Program-made: the position numbers and the translations under genes
Shown: positions 8,018 through 17,105 of the stretch, piece after piece
How positions within the stretch are numbered: the first letter of the stretch is position 1
Layout: every line of letters begins with the position of its first letter
The notes under the pieces: model-generated
Databases searched by the model: none
What the model was told of the DNA's origin: nothing
The model's input: the letters and a program-made list of their open reading frames with translations, nothing else
NCBI RefSeq assembly: GCF_005771675.1
Contig: NZ_VAJM01000001.1
Location: 186,001-250,000 of the forward strand
Length of the DNA: 64,000 nt
Origin: Hymenobacter jeollabukensis
GTDB taxonomy: Bacteria; Bacteroidota; Bacteroidia; Cytophagales; Hymenobacteraceae
Reading direction: 5' to 3'

Positions 8018-8419
8018 TCAGCCTTCGACGAAGGCCGTGGCTTCGATTTCCACCAAATACTCCGGGCGCCCCAGCGCCGCCACGAACAGCACCGTGATGG
8101 TGGGCGGGGCGGCATTCGGGCCCATGACCTCCTGCGCGGCTTTGAAGCCTGCCTGCACGTCCTGGCCCTGCACCAGGTAAACGCCCAGGCGCACCACCTC
8201 AGCCCAACCGGCGCCGGCGGCTTCCAGGGCCGTTTGCACGTTCAGCAGCGCCTGCCGCGTCTGGGCCGTCAGGTCGCCGGAACCGACGAGCTGGCCCTGC
8301 GCATCCACCGCGTTCTGCCCGCCGACGTAGATGGTGCGGCCCGGTCCCTGCGTCACGATGGCCTGGGAAAAGGCGGGGCTCTGGAAGAGGTCGGCGGGGT
8401 TGAGGCGCAGGATGCTCAT
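8018..8419 (-). CDS. RidA / YjgF / YER057c family protein (possible enamine/imine deaminase)
   Basis: A 133-residue protein of the RidA superfamily, which hydrolyses reactive enamines and imines released by PLP enzymes. The opening LNPADLFQSPAFSQAIV, the VYVGGQ-like IYVGGQNAVDAQG and the C-terminal RPEYLVEIEATAFVE fit the family. The Arg that binds the substrate carboxylate in true RidA is normally in a C-R-V context; here the comparable segment reads VLFVAALGRPEYLVEIEA, so the activity could differ. It is cytoplasmic and stands alone. Confidence 0.85.
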   Translation of the reverse strand: MSILRLNPADLFQSPAFSQAIVTQGPGRTIYVGGQNAVDAQGQLVGSGDLTAQTRQALLNVQTALEAAGAGWAEVVRLGVYLVQGQDVQAGFKAAQEVMGPNAAPPTITVLFVAALGRPEYLVEIEATAFVEG

Positions 8420-8578
8420 GGCGTTGGGCAGAAAAATGGGTTTGATAAGGCGCTTTGCCGCTGAAGTCCGGGTCGGATGCGTACGTCAGGGCGCGGGGCC
8501 GAGTTGAAGCCTGCTCCGGGGTATGGGGTGGCCGCTTCGGCCCAGTCGGAAGCGGCATTCAACTCGCCCAAAACCCGG

Positions 8579-9241
8579 CTACTGCGCTGGACTGCCGCTC
8601 ATGCGCAGATCTATCTCTTCACGGTCGTATTCCAAAATCCAATCGTTGAACCGCTGATAGATTGGTTTCAGCGCTACGATTTCGGTAGCCAGGATATCGA
8701 GCCCCCGGTCATCGTACATGTGAAAAATCATTTTCCGGTCGATGTTGAGTAGGTAGATTTCCGTAGCGTTCAGCACGCCTTTTTGCCTGAGTCGCGGCTG
8801 GTAAGGCGGAAAATCGGTGTTGGCAATGGTTTGCAGCAGGTTCTGGTAGTTGAGGCGACTCACCGCTATTCTGCTCGCCGCAGTGTTCCACACGTCGAAC
8901 CGGTCACGCTCGTACCGCTGATACGCTTTGGCGTAACTCACCTCCGGCCGCCGCAGGTCCGCAATTTGCCGAAAGCCATAGTTGCCAAAGCGAATCTTGC
9001 CCCGGCGGTACCGACGCTCCATGAGCACAAGGAGTACGGTATCCGTGGGCGCAAATACGGCCTCCCATAACGCCGTAGCCCGCCTGTGCACTTCCTGGAA
9101 ATAGGCGGCCGTGTCGGTGCCGTTATCCGTTTGCAGATCGAAGCGCAACGCCTTCCGCCAATTGTAAAACAAGGGAGCACGCAGGCTCAGGCCGGGAAAG
9201 TAATCGGCTAAAAAGCGCCAGCAGGCTTGTATGGCGGTCAT
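8579..9241 (-). CDS. DUF3885-like protein
   Basis: A 220-residue soluble protein. The C-terminal part reads FHMYDDRGLDILATE and then YQRFNDWILEYDREEID, which I associate with the DUF3885 family. Family members have no known biochemical role. The N-terminal half is rich in Arg, Tyr and Phe. The neighbours on both sides are unrelated, and GC content is slightly lower than in the flanking genes. Confidence is good that it is a gene and moderate for the family. Confidence 0.7.
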   Translation of the reverse strand: MTAIQACWRFLADYFPGLSLRAPLFYNWRKALRFDLQTDNGTDTAAYFQEVHRRATALWEAVFAPTDTVLLVLMERRYRRGKIRFGNYGFRQIADLRRPEVSYAKAYQRYERDRFDVWNTAASRIAVSRLNYQNLLQTIANTDFPPYQPRLRQKGVLNATEIYLLNIDRKMIFHMYDDRGLDILATEIVALKPIYQRFNDWILEYDREEIDLRMSGSPAQ

Positions 9242-9364
9242 TGATCAAGGGCTAGGGACACAAGCAAAGATGAACCGGTTGACGCCGGCAAAAGTAATCT
9301 TCCGCTCCACCGTCGCGCCTTTTCCGCCGCATCTGTGGCATCTTGCCGCCCCGAACGTTTCCCC

Positions 9365-11122
9365 ATGCTTGCGACCCTTATGCTAGCCGCCGCCCTGCAC
9401 GCCACGCCCGCCGCCGACAAACCCGACTGGCAAACGCCCTTTGAGAAGGGCAACGGCAACACCACCGCCACCTACGCCGAGTGCATCGACTATTACCGGC
9501 GCCTCGACGCGGCCTATGCCGAAGTAACCCTGCGCGAAGCCGGGCCCACCGACAGCGGGGAGCCCCTGCACGAAGTCGTCATTTCCCTCGACGGCGACGC
9601 GGACCCGGCCTCGGTGCGGCGCAAAAACCGGCGCGTGGTCTTTATTCAGAACGGCATTCACCCCGGCGAGCCGGAAGGCATCGACGCCTCGATGATGCTG
9701 GTGCGCGACTACCTGCAGGACAAAAAGCTCCGGCAGCAGCTGGAAAACCTGACGCTGGTGGTGGTGCCCGTCTACAACGTGGACGGGATGCTGAACCGCA
9801 ACAGCCACACCCGCGCCAACCAGAACGGGCCCGAGCAGTACGGCTTCCGCGGCAACGGCCGGCACTACGACCTGAACCGCGACTACATCAAGCAGGAGTC
9901 GCGCAACGCCCGCTCGTTTGCCGCGCTGTTTCAGGGCTGGCGGCCCGAGGTGTTCGTGGAGACGCACACTTCCAACGGCGCCGACTACCAGTACACCATG
10001 ACGCTGATTGCCTCGCAGAAGGACAAACTGCACCCGGTACTCGGCCAGTATCTGCAGCAGCGCCTGCTGCCCGCCCTCTACGGTGGCATGGAGAAGCGCC
10101 AGTGGCCGATGACGCCCTACGTGGACTTCGACGGCCAGACGCCCGAAAGCGGCCTGATCGGCTTTTCCGACTCGCCGCGCTACTCCACCGGTTACGCGGC
10201 CCTGTTTAACTGCATCGGCTTCATGCCCGAGACGCACATGCTGAAAGCCTTCCGGCCGCGCGTCGAATCCACCTACGCCCTGCTCGACGAGGTCATCCAC
10301 TTCGTGCACCGCGACGCGGAGGAGCTGGGCAAGGCCCGCGCCGAGGCCGACCGGCAGCTGCTCACCCAGACGCTGTTTCCGCTGACCTGGCAGCTGGACA
10401 AGGCCCAGGTGGAGGAGCTGCAGTTCCGGGGCTACGAGGGCCGCACCAAGCCCAGCGAGGTGAGCGGCCTGCCCCGGCTGTACTACGACCGCGCCGCGCC
10501 CTACACCCGCCCGGTGAAGTACTACAACACCTACCGCCCGGGCGTGTCGGTGCCGAAGCCGGCCGCTTACCTGATTCCGCAGGCCTGGGAAACCATCATC
10601 GAGCGGCTGCGGCGCAACGGCGTGCAGCTGCAGCGCCTCACCCAGGATGCCACCGTGGAGGTAGAAGCCCGCTACATCGAAGATTTCCAGACCACGCCGC
10701 GCCCCTTCGAAGGCCACTACGTGCACTCGAAAGTGGAGCTGCGCCCGGTGCTCCAAACCCAGCAGCTGCGCCGCGGCGACTACGTAGCCCGCCTCGACCA
10801 GCCCGCCGCCCGCTACTTGGTGGAAACGCTGGAGCCGCAGGCCGTCGACTCGTTTTTCGCCTGGGGCTTCTTCGACAGCATCCTGCAGAGCAAGGAGCAC
10901 TTCTCCGACTACGTGTTCGAAGACCTGGCCGCCGAGGTGCTGCGCCGGCAACCGGAGCTGCGCCAGCAGCTGGAAGAAAAGAAAAAAGCCGACGCGGCCT
11001 TCGCCAAGGACGCCGCCGCCCAGCTCGACTGGGTGTACCGCCGCTCGGAGTACGCGGAGCCGGGCTACTGCCGCTACCCGGTGCTGCGGCTCATGGGTCA
11101 GGAGCAATTGAAAGTGGAGTAA
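9365..11122 (+). CDS. Secreted M14 family zinc carboxypeptidase
   Basis: A 585-residue exported peptidase. The chosen start (MLATLMLAAALHATPA) gives a short signal peptide; an in-frame start 30 nt upstream would add polar residues before it. The zinc motif HxxE is seen in NGIHPGEPEG and the third ligand in VETHTSNGADYQ; the Arg/Asn-rich DLNRDYIKQESRN segment fits the substrate pocket. ETHMLKAFRPRVES probably carries the catalytic Glu. The ~250 residues after the catalytic domain are not recognised. It probably degrades peptides in the periplasm or outside the cell. Confidence 0.9.
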   Translation: MLATLMLAAALHATPAADKPDWQTPFEKGNGNTTATYAECIDYYRRLDAAYAEVTLREAGPTDSGEPLHEVVISLDGDADPASVRRKNRRVVFIQNGIHPGEPEGIDASMMLVRDYLQDKKLRQQLENLTLVVVPVYNVDGMLNRNSHTRANQNGPEQYGFRGNGRHYDLNRDYIKQESRNARSFAALFQGWRPEVFVETHTSNGADYQYTMTLIASQKDKLHPVLGQYLQQRLLPALYGGMEKRQWPMTPYVDFDGQTPESGLIGFSDSPRYSTGYAALFNCIGFMPETHMLKAFRPRVESTYALLDEVIHFVHRDAEELGKARAEADRQLLTQTLFPLTWQLDKAQVEELQFRGYEGRTKPSEVSGLPRLYYDRAAPYTRPVKYYNTYRPGVSVPKPAAYLIPQAWETIIERLRRNGVQLQRLTQDATVEVEARYIEDFQTTPRPFEGHYVHSKVELRPVLQTQQLRRGDYVARLDQPAARYLVETLEPQAVDSFFAWGFFDSILQSKEHFSDYVFEDLAAEVLRRQPELRQQLEEKKKADAAFAKDAAAQLDWVYRRSEYAEPGYCRYPVLRLMGQEQLKVE

Positions 11123-11139
11123 CGCTTGTCAACTCATCA

Positions 11140-11616
11140 ATGATGCGCAACGCCTTTATCTGCTTAGCCGGCGGCACAGCCTCACTGCTCGGCGCATGCT
11201 CTTCTGGAACCGAGGGCAACCCGTCTACTGCGAAAGCGCCCCGGCTTCCTCGCCTTTCCCTTGAAAGTCCGCGGCGAATTGCCGCGGCCCGTGACACCAT
11301 CTACCCCGGCCAGCTCTACCAACGTAAAGTCTTTCTCAACAACGGGGCGTTGCGGCAACTGGCTGCTACGTCAAATTATCCTTACTCCGTGGTAGCGAGA
11401 ACCTTTCTACCTGATCAGCCCGGTATTACCCTAGACCATACCTGGGCCGGGGATACCTGCTACGTAACAATCGACCCTTCGAAAGTGCCCGGGCACCCGG
11501 CGGCCATTACGTGGCAATGCATGTTTCATATTGACTACAAAGGCAATGGCAAGGCAACCGACACAGTTTTTGCCATTCGCGACGTCGTGGTAGTTGATAA
11601 ACAACCGAGCCGCTAA
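11140..11616 (+). CDS. Hypothetical lipoprotein with a beta-rich domain
   Basis: A 158-residue lipoprotein (lipobox LLGAC, Cys about residue 20). The mature domain runs from DTIYPGQLYQRKVFLNNG to DTVFAIRDVVVVDKQPSR, with alternating hydrophobic positions that suggest a beta sandwich. The pattern 'DT-x-Y-x-G-x-x-Y' near the start and 'TDTVFxIRDVVVV' at the end resembles the last domain of the two GldM-like lipoproteins at 48773-50661; this is only an impression. It lies 17 bp after the M14 peptidase and 32 bp before the ABC operon. Confidence 0.65.
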   Translation: MMRNAFICLAGGTASLLGACSSGTEGNPSTAKAPRLPRLSLESPRRIAAARDTIYPGQLYQRKVFLNNGALRQLAATSNYPYSVVARTFLPDQPGITLDHTWAGDTCYVTIDPSKVPGHPAAITWQCMFHIDYKGNGKATDTVFAIRDVVVVDKQPSR

Positions 11617-11648
11617 TCCTACACTGGTTCTGCAACTTTTTCCACCCC

Positions 11649-12554
11649 ATGTCTGCCATCCTCGATATTGAGCACCTGACCAAGCGCTACGCCCGCACCA
11701 CCGCCGTGCAGGACCTTTCGCTGAGCGTGCCCGCCGGCAGCGTGTTTGGCTTGCTGGGCCCCAACGGCTCGGGCAAAACCACTACCCTCGGCATTGCCCT
11801 GGGCGTGCTGCACGCCAGCAGCGGCGCGGTGCGCTGGTTCGGGGCGGCGCCCACGGCCGAGGCCCGCCGCCGGGTGGGCGCCCTGCTCGAAACGCCCAAC
11901 TTCTTCCCCTACCTCACGGCCCGCCAGAACCTGCAGATCAGCGCCGACACCAAGCGCGCCGCCCCCGCCACCATCGACGCGGCGCTGGAAACGGTGGAGC
12001 TGGCCGGGCGGCAGCACGAGCCGGTGCGCGGCTTTTCGCTGGGCATGAAGCAGCGCTTGGCCCTGGCCGCCGCCCTGCTCGGGCAGCCCGAGGTGCTGGT
12101 ACTCGACGAGCCCACCAACGGCCTCGACCCCCAGGGCATTGCCGACGTGCGCCGCCTGATTCAGCGCCTGAGCGCCGAGGGCCGCACCATCATCCTGGCC
12201 AGCCACCTGCTCGACGAAGTGCAGAAGGTGTGCACCCACGCCGCCGTGCTCCACCAGGGCCAGCTGCGCGCCGCCGGCCCGGTCGGCCAGATCCTGGCCG
12301 CCACCGACCGCGTGCACCTGCGCCTGGCGCCCGACGCCGACCCGCAAACCCTGCTGCGGGCCCTGGCCGCCGTGCCCTTCGCCCAGGACGTGCAGCCCGC
12401 GCCCGGCGGAGCCTGCTCGCTCGCCCTGGCCCCCGGCCACTCCCCCGCCGACCTCAACCGCGCCCTCTTCGCCCAGGGCCTCGCGCTGGCCCACCTCAGC
12501 ACCGAGCAGCGCAGCCTGGAAAATCAGTTCCTGCAGCTGATTCAGAACTCCTAA
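11649..12554 (+). CDS. ABC transporter ATP-binding protein
   Basis: A 301-residue ATPase of the DrrA/CcmA-like ABC-2 type. Walker A is GPNGSGKTT, the signature is FSLGMKQRLALA (LGMKQR form), and Walker B is VLVLDEPTNGLDPQG, followed by the H-loop ASHLLDE. The ~90 residues after the ATPase core form the small C-terminal extension common in this group. The permease gene begins 23 bp downstream, so the two form one transporter. The substrate (drug, lipid, ion or antimicrobial peptide) is not shown by the sequence. Confidence 0.95.
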   Translation: MSAILDIEHLTKRYARTTAVQDLSLSVPAGSVFGLLGPNGSGKTTTLGIALGVLHASSGAVRWFGAAPTAEARRRVGALLETPNFFPYLTARQNLQISADTKRAAPATIDAALETVELAGRQHEPVRGFSLGMKQRLALAAALLGQPEVLVLDEPTNGLDPQGIADVRRLIQRLSAEGRTIILASHLLDEVQKVCTHAAVLHQGQLRAAGPVGQILAATDRVHLRLAPDADPQTLLRALAAVPFAQDVQPAPGGACSLALAPGHSPADLNRALFAQGLALAHLSTEQRSLENQFLQLIQNS

Positions 12555-12577
12555 TTCCGCATTCAGCACTCCACATT

Positions 12578-13345
12578 ATGCTTCGTACCGAGCTTCGCAA
12601 GCTGCTGCCCTACCGCACGGCCTGGGTGATTCTGCTGCTGTTTACCGGCCTGCTGGCCGCCACCGTGGCCGGGGCGGGCGGCGTCAACGTCAACGGGCAG
12701 CAGCTGGGGCAGGCGCTGTACGCGCTGCCGGGGCTGTGGACCAACCTGACGTATCTGGCCAGCTACTTCTCGTTGCTACCAGCCTTTCTGCTGATCATGC
12801 TCATCACCGATGAGTTTCAGTACCGCACCCTGCGCCAGCAGATTATCGACGGGGCTTCGCGCGAGCAGCTGGTGCTCGACAAGCTGCTGGTAACCGCGCT
12901 ACTGGTGGGCTGGGCGGTGCTGTCGGTGCTGCTGGTGGGCGCGTATTTCGGGCTGACGCGGGCGGCCAATGCCACGCTGCCCGCGGTGCTGGCCGCCGCC
13001 CCGCGTCCGCTGCTGCTCTACGCGGCCCAGCTGCTGGGCTACCTCTCGCTGGCGGCGCTGCTGGCCGTGCTCATCCGCAAAAGCACCCCGGCCATCGTGG
13101 CGCTGCTGCTCTACGTGTGGGTGGTGGAGCGCCTGATCCGCTATTTCCTGCCCGATAGCATCGACCGGTTTCTGCCCATCAAAGCGCTGGATATTCTCAC
13201 GCCCTCGCCCTTCGCGCAGACGCTCGACACCGTGCTGGGCCCGAGCGGGGCGCTGCTGCCCGGCGAGGCCGTGCCGGTGGCCCTGGCCTGGGCGGCGGTG
13301 TTTTGGCTGCTGAGCGCCGGCCTATTGCGCACCCGCGACCTGTAG
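12578..13345 (+). CDS. ABC-2 type transporter permease
   Basis: A 255-residue membrane protein, partner of the ATPase just upstream. The start at 12578 (MLRTELRKLLPYRTAWVILL) gives the usual cytoplasmic amphipathic helix before the first membrane segment; the reading frame is open far upstream inside the ATPase gene, but that stretch is a shadow. About six hydrophobic helices are visible. FQYRTLRQQIIDGASREQ between helices 2 and 3 is typical of ABC-2 permeases that couple to the ATPase. Confidence 0.92.
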   Translation: MLRTELRKLLPYRTAWVILLLFTGLLAATVAGAGGVNVNGQQLGQALYALPGLWTNLTYLASYFSLLPAFLLIMLITDEFQYRTLRQQIIDGASREQLVLDKLLVTALLVGWAVLSVLLVGAYFGLTRAANATLPAVLAAAPRPLLLYAAQLLGYLSLAALLAVLIRKSTPAIVALLLYVWVVERLIRYFLPDSIDRFLPIKALDILTPSPFAQTLDTVLGPSGALLPGEAVPVALAWAAVFWLLSAGLLRTRDL

Positions 13346-13389
13346 CCGCTACCTTTACTTCCTGACGGCGGCTTTTCCGCCGTCGCCCG

Positions 13390-13935
13390 ATGCTCATGCG
13401 TCTGACTACTACTTTGCTTACCGGCGTCCTCCTGGCGCTGTCGGGGGCGGCTGCCGCCCAAACTATTACGCCCACCCTTGCCCCGGCCCAGACGCCCCAG
13501 GAACGGGCTCAGGCCGAAGCCGCCGCCGTGCGGGCCCGCGCCGCTGCGGCTCTGCAGGCTCGCTCCGAAGCCGAGGCCGCCGCCAAAACCGGCGGCCCGC
13601 GCATGACCGCGCCCATGGCCTCGGCCCAACTCATCTACGGCGACTACAGCTGCATTCAAAACGCGCTCGATGCCACCAAGCGCATGCAGTTTATCCCGAG
13701 AGGCGTTATTCAACTCAACAACAACGGCACCTACCGCTACCTCGACGGCAACACCACCGGGCGCTACACCTACGACGCCGCGACACGCCAAATCACCTGG
13801 CTCACCGGCTATTTTGCCGAGCACGCGCCCGCCAAGACCACATTCTCCATTGCCGACAAAGCGGGGCAGCTCGATATTGAGCTGCGCACCGGCACCGGCA
13901 CCCAAAACTGGAGCTGCGGCTGCGCCAAGAAGTAA
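13390..13935 (+). CDS. Hypothetical secreted protein
   Basis: A 181-residue exported protein with a signal peptide (cleavage near AAAAQ). An Ala/Glu/Arg-rich helical segment spans residues ~33-65 (ERAQAEAAAVRARAAAAL). The C-terminal domain starts at LIYGDYSCIQN and continues RGVIQLNNNGTYRYLDGN and YDAATRQITWLTGYF. This alternation of short strands, with DGTYRY-like turns and a final CGC, suggests a small beta barrel or lipocalin-like fold. No family is assigned. A TACCTTTA sequence at 13350 may be its promoter. Confidence 0.7.
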   Translation: MLMRLTTTLLTGVLLALSGAAAAQTITPTLAPAQTPQERAQAEAAAVRARAAAALQARSEAEAAAKTGGPRMTAPMASAQLIYGDYSCIQNALDATKRMQFIPRGVIQLNNNGTYRYLDGNTTGRYTYDAATRQITWLTGYFAEHAPAKTTFSIADKAGQLDIELRTGTGTQNWSCGCAKK

Positions 13936-13980
13936 TCAAGGTGCTGCGGCCAGCTTATTCAGCTAGGCCAGCCACTTAGA

Positions 13981-14817
13981 TTAACGAGTTGCCCGTTGGA
14001 GCCCATTGGCATAGTCAACAATGACGGCCAGTTCATCTGGCTTCGTGTAACTCAGCTTATGGTAACGCGCATAGGTCTTAATGCGCGGTGCTGACTCTTG
14101 GAAATAGGACAGTAGCTCTGTCTTTGGTTGCCGCACTAGTAAGACGGAATCCGCTGACGTGACGTAGTACAGCCGGGTAACAGAATGCACGTCGTAGGGC
14201 CGGTTTCTCGCCGCCGACTGACTTTGCGTTGGCGCAGGTATTACTTTATGCGCCAGCAAATTGCGCGCATCCGTATTGAACGAGACCGGCACAAATGAAT
14301 TATTGGCCGAGCCGGATTTCCGCTGCGGCTGATATCCCAGAGGGCGCGCCCACAACGTAGTGCGTTGCCACAGACAGATATTGCCTATGCTCAGCACCTC
14401 ATAAAAGCCAGGCTCGGCTTCGGCAGTCAGCCTCGTGCGCATCACATTCCGATAGCTCACAAAGGCGTGCATCGTAGTGTCAAACACTGTTACCGCTTGA
14501 TCCTGCGCACGCACGTTGCCACTGCCCAGGTTTTCAATTCGGGTGTTATCAAACAACAGCGTGGTGTAGAGCTGCTGGGTTAGCTGGCCTTTGGCAGCAA
14601 AAGCTTTTACGGTAAAGGGCGTCTGGGTGCTCTGCGTTCCATCGGCGGTCTTGACGATCAGCAGATTCTGTTCCGTATACAGCGTCAATTCGCCCCGCAG
14701 CGTATCACCGTTAGTCAGCAGCACGGTGCTGCTGGCAAAATGGCGCCCGACCTCCTGCTGGGCCCACGCTGGTACTAGTCCGAAGGTTAGCAAGCCTGAT
14801 AATAAAAGCTGTTTCAT
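13981..14817 (-). CDS. Hypothetical secreted protein
   Basis: A 278-residue exported protein (MKQLLLSGLLTFGLVPAWAQ signal peptide). The mature N-terminus reads STVLLTNGDTLRGELTLY, a pattern often seen in Bacteroidota proteins that start with a 'v-L-x-D/N-G-D-t-L-x-G' beta strand. No catalytic motif or repeat is visible. GC content is lower than in neighbours, which fits a less conserved accessory gene. It is convergent with the preceding gene, 45 bp apart, and lies downstream of ribBA on the same strand. Confidence 0.7.
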   Translation of the reverse strand: MKQLLLSGLLTFGLVPAWAQQEVGRHFASSTVLLTNGDTLRGELTLYTEQNLLIVKTADGTQSTQTPFTVKAFAAKGQLTQQLYTTLLFDNTRIENLGSGNVRAQDQAVTVFDTTMHAFVSYRNVMRTRLTAEAEPGFYEVLSIGNICLWQRTTLWARPLGYQPQRKSGSANNSFVPVSFNTDARNLLAHKVIPAPTQSQSAARNRPYDVHSVTRLYYVTSADSVLLVRQPKTELLSYFQESAPRIKTYARYHKLSYTKPDELAVIVDYANGLQRATR

Positions 14818-14923
14818 GTTGCTACGGGTTTACTCAAACTACTGCTCGCTAAAAGCAGGCCAAAATATACCCAAAGCAACCAAAAAGCCCAGGCCGGACA
14901 ACAGCGGCAGCAGCCCGCGTCGG

Positions 14924-16177
14924 CTACTGCGACGACAGCAGCTCGGCCGCGGCCTGGGCCGGGTGCGGGCCGCGGTCCTTCGTGAGGATGGTGTGGCCCA
15001 GCTTGTCGCGCTTGGTGGCCAGGTACCGCTCGTTGTGCTCGTTGGGCGTCACCTCGATGGGCACCGTGTCCACGATTTCGAGGCCGTAGCCGATCAGGCC
15101 GGTGCGCTTGCGGGGGTTGTTGGTGAGCAGGCGCATCTTGGTCAGGCCCAGGTCGCGCAGGATCTGGGCGCCCACGCCGTAGTCGCGCTCGTCCATGCCG
15201 AAGCCCAGCTCCAGGTTGGCTTCCACCGTGTCGCGGCCCTGCTCCTGCAGCTTGTAGGCGCGCAGCTTATTCAGCAGGCCGATGCCGCGGCCTTCCTGGT
15301 TCATGTACACCAGCACGCCCTTGCCCTCGCGCTCGATCTGCTGCATGGCGTGGTGCAGCTGGGGGCCGCAGTCGCAGCGGCAGGAGCCGAAGATGTCGCC
15401 CGTCACGCAGCTGCTGTGCACGCGCACCAGCACCGGCTCGTCGCCGCTGATGCCGCCTTTCACCAGGGCCAAGTGCTGGGCGCCGGTGCTGCGCTGGGTG
15501 TAGGCAATCAGCTCAAAGTCGCCCCACTGGGTGGGCAGCTGCACCGCAATTTCGCGGTCGATGAGGCTTTCCTGCTTGAGGCGGTACTTGATCAGGTCCT
15601 GCACCGAAATCAGCTTCAGATTCCACTTGTCGGCAATCTGGCGCAGCTCGGGCAGACGGGCCATTTCGCCGTCTTCCTTCAGAATCTCGACCAGCACCCC
15701 GGCGGGCTCGAACCCGGCCAGGCGGGCCAGGTCGATGGCGGCTTCGGTGTGGCCGGCGCGGCGCAACACGCCTTCCTTGCGGGCCTTGAGCGGGAAGATG
15801 TGGCCGGGCTTGCCCAACTCCTCGGGCTTGGTGTCGGGGTCGATGAGGGCCAGGATTGTCTTCGAGCGGTCGGAGGCCGAAATGCCGGTGGTCACGCCGT
15901 TCTTCAGCAGGTCGATGGACACGGTGAAGGGCGTGGCGTGCAGGGCGGTGTTGCGGCCCACCATCAGCTCCAGGCCCAGCGCCTCGCAGCGGTCCTCGAT
16001 GAGCGGGGCGCACACCAGGCCGCGGCCGTGGGTGGCCATGAAGTTGATGACTTCGGGGGTGGCGCAGCGGGCGGCGCAGATAAAGTCGCCCTCGTTTTCG
16101 CGGTCTTCGTCGTCCACTACTACCACCACTTTGCCGGCGCGGATGTCGGCAATGGCGTCTTCGATGGGGTCAAGCAT
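14924..16177 (-). CDS. ribBA: Bifunctional 3,4-dihydroxy-2-butanone 4-phosphate synthase / GTP cyclohydrolase II
   Basis: A 417-residue fusion that makes both precursors of riboflavin. The N-terminal RibB half has [11 protein letters not shown] and the [13 protein letters not shown] motif. The C-terminal RibA half has the zinc ligands in [18 protein letters not shown] and the catalytic [19 protein letters not shown] segment. Both halves look complete. The ATG at 16177 ([16 protein letters not shown]) is the family start; the longer open frame upstream is a shadow. TAACTTTG lies 80 nt upstream as a possible promoter. No FMN riboswitch was recognised in the leader. Confidence 0.97.
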   Translation of the reverse strand: MLDPIEDAIADIRAGKVVVVVDDEDRENEGDFICAARCATPEVINFMATHGRGLVCAPLIEDRCEALGLELMVGRNTALHATPFTVSIDLLKNGVTTGISASDRSKTILALIDPDTKPEELGKPGHIFPLKARKEGVLRRAGHTEAAIDLARLAGFEPAGVLVEILKEDGEMARLPELRQIADKWNLKLISVQDLIKYRLKQESLIDREIAVQLPTQWGDFELIAYTQRSTGAQHLALVKGGISGDEPVLVRVHSSCVTGDIFGSCRCDCGPQLHHAMQQIEREGKGVLVYMNQEGRGIGLLNKLRAYKLQEQGRDTVEANLELGFGMDERDYGVGAQILRDLGLTKMRLLTNNPRKRTGLIGYGLEIVDTVPIEVTPNEHNERYLATKRDKLGHTILTKDRGPHPAQAAAELLSSQ

Positions 16178-16257
16178 GGCTTGCTTCAGAAAGGGCGGCC
16201 GGCCAGGGGTAGCGGGCCGCGGGTTGGGTGTTGGGCTGACAACCGCCAGCGGCCCTA

Positions 16258-16265
16258 CAAAGTTA
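16258..16265 (-). promoter_or_regulatory. Possible -7 box for ribBA
   Basis: TAACTTTG on the minus strand fits TAnnTTTG and lies 80 nt upstream of the ribBA ATG, just past the stop of the XRE gene. No good -33 element was seen. Confidence 0.4.
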
Positions 16266-16307
16266 ACGGCCCGTTCGGAATCGTTGGCGGTAGTTGCCGA
16301 ACAGTTG

Positions 16308-16937
16308 TTAGGCAGGCGCTGGAGCGGCCCCCAACAGCTCATCCAACGCCGTCCGCTCGGCTTCCAGACCGCGCAGGCGGGCCGTGCGCAGGGCCCGTTC
16401 GGTGGCGGTGAGCGGCTCCGGTGCGTCGGCAGCATCTTTGGCTAATAGCCGCAGCCACAACATATCCTCCTCGGGATGGGGCGCGGCAATCTGCCACATC
16501 TTCAGCAGCGCCGGCGCGGTGGGCGCGGTGGTGGTGGCCAGGCCCGTGCGCAGTACCTGCAACGCCCAGTGGCGGCGGGCATAGGTTTGCTGCCGCCGCC
16601 CCCGCCCCATCAGTTCCAATTTGATTTTGGCAATAGCGGCCTGCACATACAAGCGCCGGTAGCTCAGCTCGTCCCGGTCGGGCAGATCAGGGGCCGCAGT
16701 GGGCTCGGCGGTAAACTCGGGCGCGGCCGGCCCCTCGCCGCCCGGGGCGGGCATCCAGCGCAGCAACACGAACAGGCGCTGCAGGGCGGAATACGGCAGG
16801 GTGCGGCGGCCGGCTTCCACATTGGCCAGCAGCGCCCGGCTAATGCCCAGAAAATCGGCCAGCTCGGTCTGGCTAAGCGCAAAATGCGTCCGCACCTGGG
16901 CGCACAGCTCATGTGAATACGACTGCCGATACCGCAT
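16308..16937 (-). CDS. XRE-family helix-turn-helix transcriptional regulator
   Basis: A 209-residue DNA-binding protein. Residues ~12-60 form an HTH_3 domain: [28 protein letters not shown], with helix 2 and recognition helix 3 clearly seen. The C-terminal two thirds are helical and rich in Arg, Ala and Leu, and may mediate dimerisation; I do not recognise a ligand domain. The upstream region holds an array of palindromes on an exact 42-bp period, the nearest ending 15 bp before the ATG. Autoregulation through this array is the simplest inference. The gene is downstream of, and on the same strand as, the glycosyltransferase pair. Confidence 0.9.
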   Translation of the reverse strand: MRYRQSYSHELCAQVRTHFALSQTELADFLGISRALLANVEAGRRTLPYSALQRLFVLLRWMPAPGGEGPAAPEFTAEPTAAPDLPDRDELSYRRLYVQAAIAKIKLELMGRGRRQQTYARRHWALQVLRTGLATTTAPTAPALLKMWQIAAPHPEEDMLWLRLLAKDAADAPEPLTATERALRTARLRGLEAERTALDELLGAAPAPA

Positions 16938-16952
16938 ATACAGGGACGAATG

Positions 16953-17101
16953 CTCGGTTCAAGCGGTGGAACGCTTTTGCTAAAATAATAAAGGAGTGTT
17001 CCAATACCTGGAACACTCCCCGATCTTTTTCTCAGCAGTGTTCCAACCATTGGAACACTTTCTATTATTTCTCCCTGAAGTGTTCCAGTTGCTGAACCAG
17101 C
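16953..17101. promoter_or_regulatory. Four operator-like palindromes on a 42-bp period
   Basis: Two perfect palindromes AGTGTTCCA-N5-TGGAACACT lie at 16995-17017 and 17037-17059. A third copy at 17079-17101 has a perfect left half and a degraded right half. A fourth at 16953-16975 has a degraded left half and an 8/9 right half (TGGAACGCT). Start-to-start distances are exactly 42 bp, four helical turns, while the 5-nt centres and the sequences between sites differ. The array fills the space between the glycosyltransferase stop and the XRE gene start, so it probably binds a regulator, perhaps the XRE protein itself. Confidence 0.8.
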
Positions 17102-17105
17102 CGGC

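Noticed and set aside
12230-12577. N-terminal extension of the ABC permease
   Set aside because: It lies inside the ATPase gene in another frame and is Arg/Pro-rich; the true permease start is at 12578.
16178-16260. FMN riboswitch before ribBA
   Set aside because: The conserved FMN-element words and a multi-branch fold are not recognisable in the ~80-nt leader.
16995-17101. CRISPR-like array in the XRE upstream region
   Set aside because: Repeats are 23-bp palindromes with 19-bp gaps, only two are perfect, and no cas genes are near. Operators explain it better.
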